NCBI GenBank assembly: GCA_937998355.1 | Contig: CALLDI010000009.1 | Span: forward strand, 124,001 to 188,000 | Source of the DNA: an uncultured Eggerthella sp. | GTDB taxonomy: Bacteria > Actinomycetota > Coriobacteriia > Coriobacteriales > Eggerthellaceae | DNA: 64,000 nucleotides | Direction of reading: 5' to 3' | Shown here: piece by piece, positions 16,755 to 25,983 of the stretch | Layout of the letters: every line of letters begins with the position of its first letter | Position numbering within the stretch: position 1 is the stretch's first letter | The notes under the pieces: generated by a model | Seen by the model: the letters and a program-made list of their open reading frames with translations, nothing else | What the model was told of the DNA's origin: nothing | Databases searched by the model: none | Translations under genes and position numbers: made by a program

Positions 16755-17759
16755 ATGACCACCTCGAATCTCTACCAAGACCGACGCATCATCCTCGCAC
16801 CGATGGCAGGCGTCAGCGACGAAGTGTTCCGCGAGATCTGCCTCTCGTATGGCGCGCAGCTCACCTATACCGAGATGGTCTCTGCCAAAGCGCTCAGCTT
16901 CGGCAACGTGAAGACGCGCGATCTGCTCGCGCTCGCACCCTCGGAAGACAAGGTGGTCGTGCAGATCTTCGGACATGAACCCCGCACCATGGCTGCAGAA
17001 GCGGCCGAACTCGAACAAGAGATGGGCGATCGCATCTTCTCCTTCGATATCAATATGGGATGTCCCGCGCGCAAGATCGCGGGGAAGGGAGACGGCTCTG
17101 CGCTCATGCGCGATCCGCGCTTAGCAGGCAAGATCGTCGAAGAGATGGTGCGAACGGTGAAGCTGCCCGTCACCGTGAAGATGCGCCGCGGATTCGAGAT
17201 GGGGCACGAGACCGCCCCAGAACTGGCACATATCGTACAAGAATCAGGCGCTTCGGCGGTCGCTGTGCACGGGCGATTCGCACAGCAGTTCTACCAAGGA
17301 GAAGCCTGCTGGGATACCATCGCGCGCGTGAAGGAGCGCATTTCGATCCCAGTAGTGGGAAACGGCGATATCACTTCGGGCGAGCGGGCTCATGCGATGC
17401 TCGAGCAGACCGGATGCGACGCGCTCATGGTAGGACGCGGCGCTGAAGGCAACCCTTGGATATTCGAAGATATCGCGACCTATCTCGAAACGGGCGATGC
17501 GATGCCAGTGCCATCCGCAGAACAACGTATCGCGGTCGCGCTCGATCACGCACGCATGCTCGCCGATCGCTATCACGACAACATCGTGAAGATGCGCAAG
17601 CACGCGATGTGGTATCTGCGTGGCTTGTACGGCGCATCTACTGCCCGTCGTGCGATCAACGATGCGGTGACCTTCGACGATTTCAAGGCCATCTTCGAAG
17701 CGGTGTTGGCCAAGCAGCCCGCAGAAGACGGGACCAACGAGGACGAGGTGCGATCATGA
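16755..17759 (+). CDS. dusB: tRNA-dihydrouridine synthase (DusB-type)
   Basis: 334 residues. A TIM-barrel FMN enzyme: APMAGVSDEVFRE near residue 16, NMGCPARKI with the catalytic Cys, KMRRGFE, NGDI, and GRGAEGNPWIF near the phosphate-binding end. It reduces uridine to dihydrouridine in tRNA D-loops using NADPH and FMN. The DusB assignment over other Dus types is from overall motif likeness (GRGAxGNPW). Its stop overlaps the hemW start (ATGA), so they are translationally coupled. Confidence 0.92.
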   Translation: MTTSNLYQDRRIILAPMAGVSDEVFREICLSYGAQLTYTEMVSAKALSFGNVKTRDLLALAPSEDKVVVQIFGHEPRTMAAEAAELEQEMGDRIFSFDINMGCPARKIAGKGDGSALMRDPRLAGKIVEEMVRTVKLPVTVKMRRGFEMGHETAPELAHIVQESGASAVAVHGRFAQQFYQGEACWDTIARVKERISIPVVGNGDITSGERAHAMLEQTGCDALMVGRGAEGNPWIFEDIATYLETGDAMPVPSAEQRIAVALDHARMLADRYHDNIVKMRKHAMWYLRGLYGASTARRAINDAVTFDDFKAIFEAVLAKQPAEDGTNEDEVRS

Positions 17760-18916
17760 GCCTTCCCGGTGGCGACGTGCTCGAAGGGCAAGAGCCGTAT
17801 CGGGCGCTCTATCTGCATATCCCATTCTGCAAGAGCAAGTGCGCCTACTGCGATTTCGAAAGCGAAGCGTGCCTACAGGACGATGAGCGCATCGAAAGCT
17901 ACATCGATGATCTCATCCTTCAGATCCGCCAGGCCTCCCGCGCCGATCTGCTCGGCTCGCTCGAGACGGTCTACATCGGCGGTGGAACGCCGACCCACAT
18001 CGGCAACAAGCAACTGAGCCGTCTGCTCTACGCGCTCTCGTTATCCACGCATCTCACGCCCGAGATCGAATGCACGCTCGAGGTGAACCCTGAAAGCCTG
18101 ACCGAAGCGATGGTGAAGGACCTGTTCGCGCTCGGCGTGACACGCCTTTCCATCGGCGTGCAATCTTTCGATGACGATCTTCTGCGGACGCTCGGACGTG
18201 CGCACGATGCGCACATGGCAAAAGAAGCGATCGAACGGGCGAAGATCCGCTTCGACGATATCAGCATCGATCTGATGTGTGGGCTCCCTGGTCAAACGAT
18301 GGAGAGCTTCCTCGATTCGCTCAAGACCGCGCTCGATCTTGACGTTGCTCATATCAGCATCTATCCGCTCATGATCGAAGAAGGAACGCCGCTGAGACGC
18401 CTCATGGATGATTCAGCATTCCAGGAGAGCGAGGAGGAGCTTTCAGACTCAGCTGCTGAGATGATGGTGGCGGCCGAGCGCCTGCTCGAAGAACACGGCT
18501 ATCACCGCTACGAAGTGGCGAGCTACGCGCGTGATGGCCATGAATGCCGCCATAACGAAGCGTACTGGACGGGCAAGCCTTATCTTGGCATCGGCTCCGC
18601 TGCAGTGACGATGAAGCAGAACGACCAGGTGCGCATGCGCGTGCGCGAACAAGAAGTGCAAGAGACGCTCGATGCCACCGAAGCGCTGGTCGAGGATCTG
18701 ATGCTCGGGATGCGCATGAGCAGGGGAGTCGCTCGCGAGCAGGTCGAAGCGGCAAATGCGTTGGTCCCTGGCGCGCTCGCCACGTTCCAGAAACTCGAAG
18801 CAGATGGCTACGTGTTCGAAGAGCAGGGGCGATTCAAGCCGACGCAGAAAGGATGGCTCTGGGGAAACGTGCTCTACGGCACGATCCTCGATCTGGCCGA
18901 TCGTGACGAGCAGTGA
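17756..18916 (+). CDS. hemW: HemW-like radical SAM protein (heme chaperone)
   Basis: 386 residues from ATG 17756, which overlaps the dusB stop. The radical SAM cluster motif CKSKCAYC (CxxxCxxC) lies in LYLHIPFCKSKCAYCDFE near residue 20-35. GGGTPTHI and ETVEVNPES-like segments follow, then the HemN C-terminal domain. Proteins in the lepA-hrcA neighbourhood are HemW, a heme-binding chaperone, rather than the true coproporphyrinogen dehydrogenase HemN. The CxxxCxxC is followed by aspartate-phenylalanine, as in HemW. Function as a heme chaperone is inferred from the family. Confidence 0.9.
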   Translation: MSLPGGDVLEGQEPYRALYLHIPFCKSKCAYCDFESEACLQDDERIESYIDDLILQIRQASRADLLGSLETVYIGGGTPTHIGNKQLSRLLYALSLSTHLTPEIECTLEVNPESLTEAMVKDLFALGVTRLSIGVQSFDDDLLRTLGRAHDAHMAKEAIERAKIRFDDISIDLMCGLPGQTMESFLDSLKTALDLDVAHISIYPLMIEEGTPLRRLMDDSAFQESEEELSDSAAEMMVAAERLLEEHGYHRYEVASYARDGHECRHNEAYWTGKPYLGIGSAAVTMKQNDQVRMRVREQEVQETLDATEALVEDLMLGMRMSRGVAREQVEAANALVPGALATFQKLEADGYVFEEQGRFKPTQKGWLWGNVLYGTILDLADRDEQ

Positions 18917-18995
18917 TCGCGCCCACATCCGCCAGCATTCGATCACGACCATATAAGTAGATAAGCTACCGATAACGTTTTTGTTCTGTGGAGAA

Positions 18996-19022
18996 TTAGC
19001 ACTCACGTTTCCCGACTGCTAA
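18996..19022 (+). promoter_or_regulatory. CIRCE operator (HrcA binding site)
   Basis: Left arm TTAGCACTC (18996-19004), 9-base spacer, right arm GACTGCTAA (19014-19022). It matches the CIRCE consensus TTAGCACTC-N9-GAGTGCTAA except one base (C for G) in the right arm. It lies 27 bases upstream of hrcA, so HrcA should autoregulate the hrcA-dnaJ operon and respond to heat through GroEL availability. Confidence 0.92.
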
Positions 19023-19048
19023 AATGCCTTGAGTGACGAAGGAGGCCC

Positions 19049-20071
19049 GTGCTATCAGATAGAAGACAGATCGTGCTCAAGATGCTCATCAACGAGTACA
19101 TCGCGCATGCGCTTCCCATCGGATCGCGCACGCTGATCGACCGCTATCATCTCGACATCAGCTCAGCCACCGTGCGAAACGAGCTCTCGCATCTCGAGGA
19201 CGCGGGCTATCTCACCTCGCCGCACACCTCAGCTGGTCGTGTGCCGACCGATTTCGGATACCGCACGTTCGTGAACGATCTGCTCGAGCACCTTCCCGAA
19301 GCGCCGAGCCCCTCCCTGCTCGAAGATCTTTATGCAGATGCCGCCGAACTGGACGATCTCCTCGATAAGACCTCGCAGGTGCTGGCGCGCTTCACCAACT
19401 GTCTCGCAATGGTGGTGCCGAACACGCTCACCAGCGCCGCTATCATGCGCATCACGCTCGTACCGCTTTCCACGACGCGCCTGCTCGCCATGGTCGTGAG
19501 CGAAGATGGCACCGTCTTCAAGCGCACGATCGAAACGAGCGACGAGATCGACACCGAACGCATCGCGACCATCGAGCGCACGCTCAACGAACTCTATGCG
19601 GGCTCACCGCTCTCGACCGTGCCCGCGCGCATGGCGAAGAATGAAGATGCGCCCACGCTCGGGTCCTTGAACGAGACCATGCAAGATCCGCTCTTCCTGC
19701 TCGTCGAAGAGGAGATATTCGATTGTTGTGCGCACAGTCGCGCGCATCGCCCTCACACGCTCGGCATCTCGCGGCTGCTCGGCCAGCCCGAATTCAGCGA
19801 TGCCACGCGCGTCTCTCCGCTCATCGAAAAGCTCGAGGACGAGACCATCTTGTTCAACCTTTTCAACGAAGCTACTGAAGGTGACCTGCCGCTCATCCGT
19901 ATCGGTCACGAGAACGGCAGCGATGAACTCTCAGAGATCTCGGTCGTCGCAACACCTTATTCCAAAGAAGGCGCTCAGGGCATGATCGCCGTCATCGGCC
20001 CGACGCGCATGAACTACGAACAAGTCATCAAAGCAGTTCGCGCTGCTCGAACGTTATTGCAAGACTCATAA
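19049..20071 (+). CDS. hrcA: Heat-inducible transcription repressor HrcA
   Basis: 340 residues, family-typical. The N-terminal winged helix contains IDRYHLDISSATVRNELSHLEDAGYL and the HTSAGRVPTDFGYR hallmark, followed by the GAF-like dimerisation region. It represses chaperone genes via CIRCE. Start GTG 19049 has GAAGGAGG spaced 3 bases from it; no better start is visible. An operator lies just upstream. dnaJ follows after 24 bases, but grpE and dnaK, which usually intervene in Firmicutes, are absent here. Confidence 0.96.
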   Translation: MLSDRRQIVLKMLINEYIAHALPIGSRTLIDRYHLDISSATVRNELSHLEDAGYLTSPHTSAGRVPTDFGYRTFVNDLLEHLPEAPSPSLLEDLYADAAELDDLLDKTSQVLARFTNCLAMVVPNTLTSAAIMRITLVPLSTTRLLAMVVSEDGTVFKRTIETSDEIDTERIATIERTLNELYAGSPLSTVPARMAKNEDAPTLGSLNETMQDPLFLLVEEEIFDCCAHSRAHRPHTLGISRLLGQPEFSDATRVSPLIEKLEDETILFNLFNEATEGDLPLIRIGHENGSDELSEISVVATPYSKEGAQGMIAVIGPTRMNYEQVIKAVRAARTLLQDS

Positions 20072-20095
20072 GGACCAAGAAAGAGATCGATCCGA

Positions 20096-21220
20096 ATGGC
20101 TCAAGACCTATACGAAATTCTCGGCGTCGACAAGACCGCGACCGACGATGAGGTAAAGAAGGCGTTTCGCAAGAAAGCGCGCACGCTCCATCCCGACGTG
20201 AACAAGGAGCCTGATGCCGAAGAGCGCTTCAAGGAACTCAACGAAGCCTACGATGTTCTGAGCGATCCAGCCAAGCGCAATCATTACGATCGCTTCGGCA
20301 CGGCACCGGGTTCGAGCGCGGGCGCAGGCTATGTCGACCTCGAAGACCTGTTCGGCGGCGGGTTCGGCATGGGAGATCTGTTCAGTTCCTTCTTCGGCGG
20401 AGGAGCGGGTCGCTCTGCCAGCATCAAGCGCGAAGGTCGTGATATGGGCGTTGGCCTGCGCGTCACGCTCGAAGAGGTGGCCGCAGGCGTCAAGAAGGAG
20501 ATCATCTACGATCGCCTCTCTCCGTGCCCTGAATGCGACGGCACGGGTCTTGGTGAAGATGGGGAAGAGATCACCTGTCCTGAATGTCACGGTCGCGGAC
20601 GCGTGGTCACGGTCCAGCATACGTTCTTAGGTGATATGCAAGCGGCATCGACCTGTACGAACTGTCAGGGTGCCGGCGTGGTCATCGAGAACCCTTGTCC
20701 CGAATGCGACGGTCAGGGCAGGATCCCCGATCGTCAGCGTCTTTCGGTCGACATCCCGGTCGGCATTCACGATGGCCAGCAGCTGCGTCTGAGCGGATAT
20801 GGCGAAGCGGGCATTCGTGGCGCCGATTCAGGCGATCTTATCGTCACCTGTCGAATCGATCCGCACGAATTCTTCGAGCGTGACGGCGACGATCTGCACG
20901 TCACCACCGTCATCTCGATGGTGCAAGCAGCACTGGGCGCCGACATCGAGATCGAAGGCATCTTCGAAGACGAACTGGTGAAGGTCCCCATTCCGAGCGG
21001 ATGTCAGAATGGCCAGGTGGTGCGCGTGCGTGGATACGGCATGCCGCGCTTCAAGGACGACGTTCGAGGCGACATGCATGTGCACATCGAAGTGTCGATC
21101 CCAACGCGCCTTTCGAAGCGCGAACGCGAGCTGCTCGAAGAGCTGGCTGACGAGATGGACGAGAACTTCGCAGAGTCGCGCACGCCGCTCGAGAAGCTGC
21201 GCAACGCCTTCAATTCGTAA
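20096..21220 (+). CDS. dnaJ: Chaperone protein DnaJ
   Basis: 374 residues. J domain at about 1-70 with HPD in LHPDVNKE; a G/F-rich linker (about 72-125); the zinc-binding domain has four CxxCxGxG repeats (CPECDGTG, CPECHGRG, CTNCQGAG, CPECDGQG); then the two substrate-binding beta domains. It stimulates DnaK ATPase and delivers unfolded clients. Under CIRCE control through hrcA. Complete type I DnaJ. Ten bases separate it from rsmE. Confidence 0.97.
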   Translation: MAQDLYEILGVDKTATDDEVKKAFRKKARTLHPDVNKEPDAEERFKELNEAYDVLSDPAKRNHYDRFGTAPGSSAGAGYVDLEDLFGGGFGMGDLFSSFFGGGAGRSASIKREGRDMGVGLRVTLEEVAAGVKKEIIYDRLSPCPECDGTGLGEDGEEITCPECHGRGRVVTVQHTFLGDMQAASTCTNCQGAGVVIENPCPECDGQGRIPDRQRLSVDIPVGIHDGQQLRLSGYGEAGIRGADSGDLIVTCRIDPHEFFERDGDDLHVTTVISMVQAALGADIEIEGIFEDELVKVPIPSGCQNGQVVRVRGYGMPRFKDDVRGDMHVHIEVSIPTRLSKRERELLEELADEMDENFAESRTPLEKLRNAFNS

Positions 21221-21229
21221 GAACCCGCC

Positions 21230-22021
21230 ATGTCGCTCCATCACTTATTCTGCGTCAATCCACGCATAGCCGACGAACCCAACGAGCTTTTCAAGCTCGA
21301 GTTCGATCCAGCCGATCGCAACCACATCAAGGCGCTGCGCCTGCAGGTGGGGGAGCACCTTGCGGTCGTGGACGGCAACCAGGATTACTTCGAGGTCGAG
21401 ATCGCCTCGATCGAGGGCGACGACATCTGGGTTCGCATCGCACAACATCTCGAGGCGGCACCCGAAACGACTCCGGTCATGCTCGTCCAAGGCCTTGCGA
21501 AGGGCGAGAAGATGGACATCGTTCTCCGTAGCGCTACCGAATTGGGCATCACAGGATTCTATCCCGCCGCCATGAAGCGCAGCGTCGTTCAGCTCGACCA
21601 GAAGAAGACGGAGAAGCGTCATGCTCGCTCCTGTCAGATCGCGCGCAGTGCCGCGCTCCAATCGGGAAGGACGACGATCCCTGTCGTCGACAAGACGCGA
21701 CCCCTCTCGAGCATCATCGATACCTGGAACGAGAAGGACGTCGTAGTGCTCTTCTGGGAAGAAGCGCCGCTCGACGCGAGCATCTCCGCGCTCTTCGATG
21801 CTTCGTCTTCCCTGATAGAGAGTGCAGAACGTCTCTGGATCGTCATCGGTCCTGAAGGCGGTATCGCTCCTGAAGAGGTCGAGGCCATGAACGCCAGCGC
21901 CGCCACGCTCTTTTCGCTCTCGCTCGGACCGACCATCTTGCGCACCGAGACCGCGGGCATCGTATCGACCGCGCTCGTCCTGAACGAACTGCGCGCTCAC
22001 AGCAAGGCGCATCGTCGATGA
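21230..22021 (+). CDS. rsmE: 16S rRNA (uracil1498-N3)-methyltransferase
   Basis: 263 residues. N-terminal PUA-like region, then a SPOUT (trefoil knot) methyltransferase domain ending with the RsmE signature IVIGPEGGIAPEEVEAM and SLGPTILRTETAGI. It methylates U1498 in the decoding region of 16S rRNA. It follows dnaJ closely, as in Bacillus, and overlaps mtaB by 4 bases (ATGA). Confidence 0.95.
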   Translation: MSLHHLFCVNPRIADEPNELFKLEFDPADRNHIKALRLQVGEHLAVVDGNQDYFEVEIASIEGDDIWVRIAQHLEAAPETTPVMLVQGLAKGEKMDIVLRSATELGITGFYPAAMKRSVVQLDQKKTEKRHARSCQIARSAALQSGRTTIPVVDKTRPLSSIIDTWNEKDVVVLFWEEAPLDASISALFDASSSLIESAERLWIVIGPEGGIAPEEVEAMNASAATLFSLSLGPTILRTETAGIVSTALVLNELRAHSKAHRR

Positions 22022-23214
22022 GATTCCACGTCGTCAACCTCGGCTGCAAGATCAACAAAGCAGAATCCGATACTATCGCCGCCAACCTCATCGCCCAAGG
22101 TCACGTGCTCGCAAACCTCGCCGACGCAGAGACCATCATCGTGAACACCTGCACGGTCACCGGAGATGCTGAGAAGAAGACGCGCAAGGCGGTGCGCCGC
22201 GCGCTGCGCGAGAACGACACCGCGCGCCTGCTCGTGACCGGCTGCGCCGCTGCGATCGATCCTGAGTTCTACCAGCAGCTCGATCCGCGCATCCGCGTGA
22301 TCGAGAAGGCTGCGTTCGCCTCTTCGGAGAGCGCGCTGCGCGTCGGCGAGGGATTCCCCTTGCGCGTTTCGCTCAAGGTGCAAGACGGCTGTGACCATGC
22401 GTGCACCTACTGCATCGTCCACGTCGCACGGGGAAGAGCGTGGTCACGACCCGCCGAAGAGATCATCGCTGAAGCACGCGGTCTTGAAGAAGCGGGCATC
22501 CGTGAGATCATGCTCTCGGGCATCGATCTGGGGTCCTATCGTCATGACGGGCAACGCCTCGATAGCCTGCTCGCGCGCTTGCTCGCTGAAACTTCGCAGG
22601 TCAGGTTCCGCATCTCGTCGGTCGAACCGTGTTCGCTCACCGACGCCGCCATCGACACGATCGCTCGCGCCCAAGGACGCATCTGCCGCCATCTTCATAT
22701 CCCGCTCCAATCAGGGTCAAGCAAGGTGCTCGCGGAGATGGGTCGCCCTTACAGCGCTGAACGCTATGCACGTCTCGTCGACGAGCTCTACGCGAAGATC
22801 CCCGAACTGTCGCTCTCGACCGACATCATCGCGGGGTTCCCAGGAGAGAGCGATGCAGAATTCGAGGAGACGCTCGCGCTCGCACGCACCGCGCGCTTCT
22901 CGAAGATCCACGGATTTCGCTACTCCATGCGCGCAGGCACCCCTGCCGCCGCCCGAAGCGACCAGATCGACCCCGTGCTCAAAGAACAGCGTCTGAAAGC
23001 ACTGCTCGAAACCGCAGATGAGTTGCGCATGAACGATGCTCGCAGCCGTCTGGGCACGACCGAGGATATCCTCGTCGAACGCCCCGGCATCGGCATGAGC
23101 GAATCCTATTACAAAGTGGAGGTTCCCACCGACATCGCACCAGGCAGCCTCGTGCCCCTCACCTTAACAGCCCTCGATCCATCCTGTATGATGAGAGCAT
23201 GCAAGAAGAACTGA
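22018..23214 (+). CDS. mtaB: tRNA t6A37 methylthiotransferase MtaB
   Basis: 398 residues. UPF0004 N-terminal domain (NLGCKINKAESD; three cysteines in GCK, NTCTVTG and TGCAA); radical SAM centre CDHACTYC; then a short C-terminal TRAM-like region. The NxGCKxNxxE version and the position after rsmE identify MtaB rather than MiaB or RimO. It converts t6A37 to ms2t6A37 in tRNAs reading ANN codons (e.g. Lys). It carries two [4Fe-4S] clusters. Its 3' end overlaps phoH by 16 bases. Confidence 0.94.
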   Translation: MRFHVVNLGCKINKAESDTIAANLIAQGHVLANLADAETIIVNTCTVTGDAEKKTRKAVRRALRENDTARLLVTGCAAAIDPEFYQQLDPRIRVIEKAAFASSESALRVGEGFPLRVSLKVQDGCDHACTYCIVHVARGRAWSRPAEEIIAEARGLEEAGIREIMLSGIDLGSYRHDGQRLDSLLARLLAETSQVRFRISSVEPCSLTDAAIDTIARAQGRICRHLHIPLQSGSSKVLAEMGRPYSAERYARLVDELYAKIPELSLSTDIIAGFPGESDAEFEETLALARTARFSKIHGFRYSMRAGTPAAARSDQIDPVLKEQRLKALLETADELRMNDARSRLGTTEDILVERPGIGMSESYYKVEVPTDIAPGSLVPLTLTALDPSCMMRACKKN

Positions 23215-24164
23215 CACAAACCATCAACTTGAACGACCCAGCCACGCTCGCATCGCTGCTCGGTCCTCAAGACGAGAATCTCCGTTTCATCCAAGACGCC
23301 TTCCAAGCGCGCATCACCGTGCGCGGTACGCAGATCGAAGTGGTCGGATCGCCCATCGAGGTGAAGAATCTCACCACGCTCATCTCCGACATGCTCGCCG
23401 ATATCAACCAGGGCGTCGAACCCACCACTGAATCGATCAAACGATCGCTCGCACTGCTGCAGGAAGGGCAGTACGCGCCCAAGGAACTCCACGACGATGT
23501 GGTGCTCTCATATAAAGGTCGCGTCATCCGCCCCAAGACGCCGATGCAGAAGGAATATCTCGACTACATCCGCAACAAGACCATCACGTTCGGCATCGGG
23601 CCTGCGGGCACGGGCAAGACCTATCTCGCCATGGCCATGGCCATCGCAGCGCTCAACCACAAGGAGGTCGGCCGCATCCTGCTCACGCGTCCGGTCGTGG
23701 AAGCAGGGGAGAACCTGGGCTTTCTTCCTGGAACGCTCACCGAGAAGATCGATCCTTACATCCGTCCGCTCTACGATGCGCTCTTTGACATGATGGACCC
23801 TGTGCGTGCCAACAAGCTCATCGCTGAAGGCGTCATCGAGATCGCGCCGCTCGCGTTCATGCGCGGCCGCACCTTGAACGACAGCTTCATCATCCTCGAC
23901 GAAGCGCAGAACACCACCCCTCAGCAGATGAAGATGTTCATCACGCGCCTCGGCATGGGATCGAAGATGGTCATCACCGGCGACATAACGCAGACCGACC
24001 TGCCCAAGGGCATCTCGGGCCTGCAGACCGTTCGTCAAGTGCTCGACGGCATTCCCGAGATCGGCTTCATCGAATTCCACACGCGCGACGTGGTGCGCAA
24101 TTCGCTCGTATCGAAGATCATCGCTGCGTACGCGCGCGCTGAAGCGAACAACCTCCGACTGTAA
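23199..24164 (+). CDS. PhoH family ATPase (YbeZ-like)
   Basis: 321 residues. N-terminal KH-like region (about 1-110), then the PhoH ATPase domain: Walker A GPAGTGKTYLAMA near 137-148, RPVVEAGENLGFLPG, Walker B-like FIILDEAQNTTPQQMKMF, and TGDITQTDLP. Encoded immediately before ybeY, its usual partner; YbeZ and YbeY interact in ribosome and RNA quality control. Precise activity (RNA helicase-like ATPase) is inferred from the family. Confidence 0.94.
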   Translation: MQEELTQTINLNDPATLASLLGPQDENLRFIQDAFQARITVRGTQIEVVGSPIEVKNLTTLISDMLADINQGVEPTTESIKRSLALLQEGQYAPKELHDDVVLSYKGRVIRPKTPMQKEYLDYIRNKTITFGIGPAGTGKTYLAMAMAIAALNHKEVGRILLTRPVVEAGENLGFLPGTLTEKIDPYIRPLYDALFDMMDPVRANKLIAEGVIEIAPLAFMRGRTLNDSFIILDEAQNTTPQQMKMFITRLGMGSKMVITGDITQTDLPKGISGLQTVRQVLDGIPEIGFIEFHTRDVVRNSLVSKIIAAYARAEANNLRL

Positions 24165-24178
24165 AGGACGCTCGACCG

Positions 24179-24658
24179 ATGGATATCGCTCTTCGCTTCG
24201 ACCATGCGACCCCCGAACTGGAAGCGCTCCCGCTCGAGGGCCTGATCTCTTTCGTGCTCGAGAAGCTCGAATGTCCCGCTTCCACCAGCGTCTCGGTCAC
24301 CTTCGTGGACGATGAACGCATCCACCAGCTCAATCGCGATTTTCGCGGCATCGACAAACCTACCGACGTGCTCTCCTTCGAATGCGACAACATCCCCTTC
24401 GAAGGCGAATCGCTCGAAGAGGGGCAAGAATACGAGCTCGGCGATGTCATCATTGCGACCGACGTCGCCTATGCCCAGACCGAAGAATTCGGTACGACGC
24501 TCGAAGAAGAGGTGAGCCTGCTCATCACGCACGGTCTCTTGCATCTGCGCGGCTACGATCACATCGAAGACGATGAGGCCGAAGTGATGGAGGCGCTCGA
24601 GGACGAGCTGCTCGCGGCGTGGAACCTGGCCAAGCCGAGCGCTTCGGGCGTGCGATAG
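24179..24658 (+). CDS. ybeY: Endoribonuclease YbeY (16S rRNA maturation)
   Basis: 159 residues. The zinc-binding signature is H-GLL-H-LRGYD-H (HGLLHLRGYDH) near residues 120-130, preceded by NRDFRGIDKPTDVLSF. A single-strand-specific metal-dependent endoribonuclease in 16S rRNA 3' maturation and 70S quality control. SD AAAGGAC precedes ATG 24179. Operon order phoH-ybeY-dgkA-era is canonical. Confidence 0.96.
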   Translation: MDIALRFDHATPELEALPLEGLISFVLEKLECPASTSVSVTFVDDERIHQLNRDFRGIDKPTDVLSFECDNIPFEGESLEEGQEYELGDVIIATDVAYAQTEEFGTTLEEEVSLLITHGLLHLRGYDHIEDDEAEVMEALEDELLAAWNLAKPSASGVR

Positions 24659-24672
24659 GACGGAAGGTGCGC

Positions 24673-25059
24673 GTGGCAACGAAGGATCAAGATACCGAAT
24701 TCAGCTTCATCGCCGCAGTGCGCTGCGCAGTGAAGGGCATTCGTTTCGCCAGCAAAGAGCGCAATTTCCGCATCGACATCGTCTTCGCGCTCTTCACCGT
24801 CGTGCTCGGTTTCATCTGCAGCATCTCCGCTACCGAATGGATGATCGTCATAGTATGTTTCGGACTCGTGCTCGGTGGGGAAGCACTGAACTCCGCGCTC
24901 GAGACCATCGTCGACCTGGCGAGCCCCGACTATCACGCACTTGCGGGCAAAGCGAAGGATTGCGCTGCCGGAGCGGTGCTGCTCTTCGCCCTCGCTTCGT
25001 TCGTGGTCGGGTGCATCATCTTCATACCGAAACTACTCAGCCTCATCTTGGGAGCATAG
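24673..25059 (+). CDS. dgkA: Diacylglycerol/undecaprenol kinase
   Basis: About 128 residues from GTG 24673 (GGAAGG 5 bases upstream; an in-frame GTG at 24667 overlaps that SD). Three membrane helices with the family core: GIRFASKERNFRIDI, the catalytic EALNSALETIVDLASPDYH and AKDCAAGAVLL. In Gram-positives this small DgkA homologue phosphorylates undecaprenol to regenerate the peptidoglycan carrier lipid. Lies between ybeY and era as in Bacillus. Confidence 0.93.
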   Translation: MATKDQDTEFSFIAAVRCAVKGIRFASKERNFRIDIVFALFTVVLGFICSISATEWMIVIVCFGLVLGGEALNSALETIVDLASPDYHALAGKAKDCAAGAVLLFALASFVVGCIIFIPKLLSLILGA

Positions 25060-25062
25060 CCA

Positions 25063-25977
25063 ATGAACGAACGCAGCGATCAGTTCCGATCAGGATTCGT
25101 CACATTCCTCGGACGTCCGAACGCAGGCAAATCGACCCTGCTCAACGCCATCATGGACCAGAAGTTCGCGATCACTTCACCCACCGCGCAAACGACGCGT
25201 CATCGCTTTCGGGCCATCAAGACCACCGATGCGTATCAGCTCATCATCGTCGATACGCCAGGCGTTCATAAGCCGCACGACACGCTGGGCGAAGAGCTCA
25301 ACACCACTGCGCTCAAGTCCCTCGAAGGGATCGACGTGGTCGCGTTCCTGCTCGATGCGCACGAGCCCCTAGGCACCGGCGACGAATGGGTCATCGCGCA
25401 GCTCAAGGCCGTGAAGAATACCCCGAAGATCCTCGTCATCTCGAAATGCGACCTGGCCACCGATGAAAAGATCGATGCGCAGATCGAACGCGCGAAGCAG
25501 CTGCTCGATTGGGATCGCATCATCGTGCTCAGCGCCGTTACGGGAAAGAACGTCGACGAATTCGTCGATGCGGTGGTCTCGTATCTGCCCGAAGGTCCAC
25601 TGTGGTTCCCAGCCGACATGCAGACCGATCAGCCGCAAGAGGTCATCATCGCGGAATTCATCCGTGAGAAGATTCTTTTCACCGTCTACGATGAGGTACC
25701 GCACGCGATCGGCGTGGTGGTCGACGAGATGGATTACAACCGCCGCAAGCATCTCACGCGCATCTACGCCACCATCTACGTGGAGCGCGATTCCCAGAAG
25801 GGCATCCTCATCGGCAAGGGCGGCGCCACCATCAAGCACATCGGCACCGAAGCGCGCAGCGATCTCGAGACACTGCTCGGCACGAAGGTCTTCCTCGATC
25901 TCCAGGTGAAGGTGAAGAAGAACTGGCGACGCGATCTCAACCAGATCCGCCGCTTCGGCTACGGCGAAGGCGCCTAA
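25063..25977 (+). CDS. era: GTPase Era
   Basis: 304 residues. GTPase domain: G1 GRPNAGKSTL near 16-25, G3 DTPGVHKP, G4 SKCD. C-terminal KH domain with GILIGKGGATIKHIGTEAR. Era binds the 3' end of 16S rRNA and checks 30S maturation, coupling ribosome assembly with the cell cycle. It lies three bases after dgkA, with SD GGGAG. Confidence 0.97.
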   Translation: MNERSDQFRSGFVTFLGRPNAGKSTLLNAIMDQKFAITSPTAQTTRHRFRAIKTTDAYQLIIVDTPGVHKPHDTLGEELNTTALKSLEGIDVVAFLLDAHEPLGTGDEWVIAQLKAVKNTPKILVISKCDLATDEKIDAQIERAKQLLDWDRIIVLSAVTGKNVDEFVDAVVSYLPEGPLWFPADMQTDQPQEVIIAEFIREKILFTVYDEVPHAIGVVVDEMDYNRRKHLTRIYATIYVERDSQKGILIGKGGATIKHIGTEARSDLETLLGTKVFLDLQVKVKKNWRRDLNQIRRFGYGEGA

Positions 25978-25983
25978 AGGCGC

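Noticed and set aside
15051..17018. Long open frame (655 codons) on the minus strand opposite lepA and dusB
   Set aside because: lepA and dusB on the plus strand have complete diagnostic motifs; the opposite frame has no recognisable domain and arises from the GC-biased codon usage.
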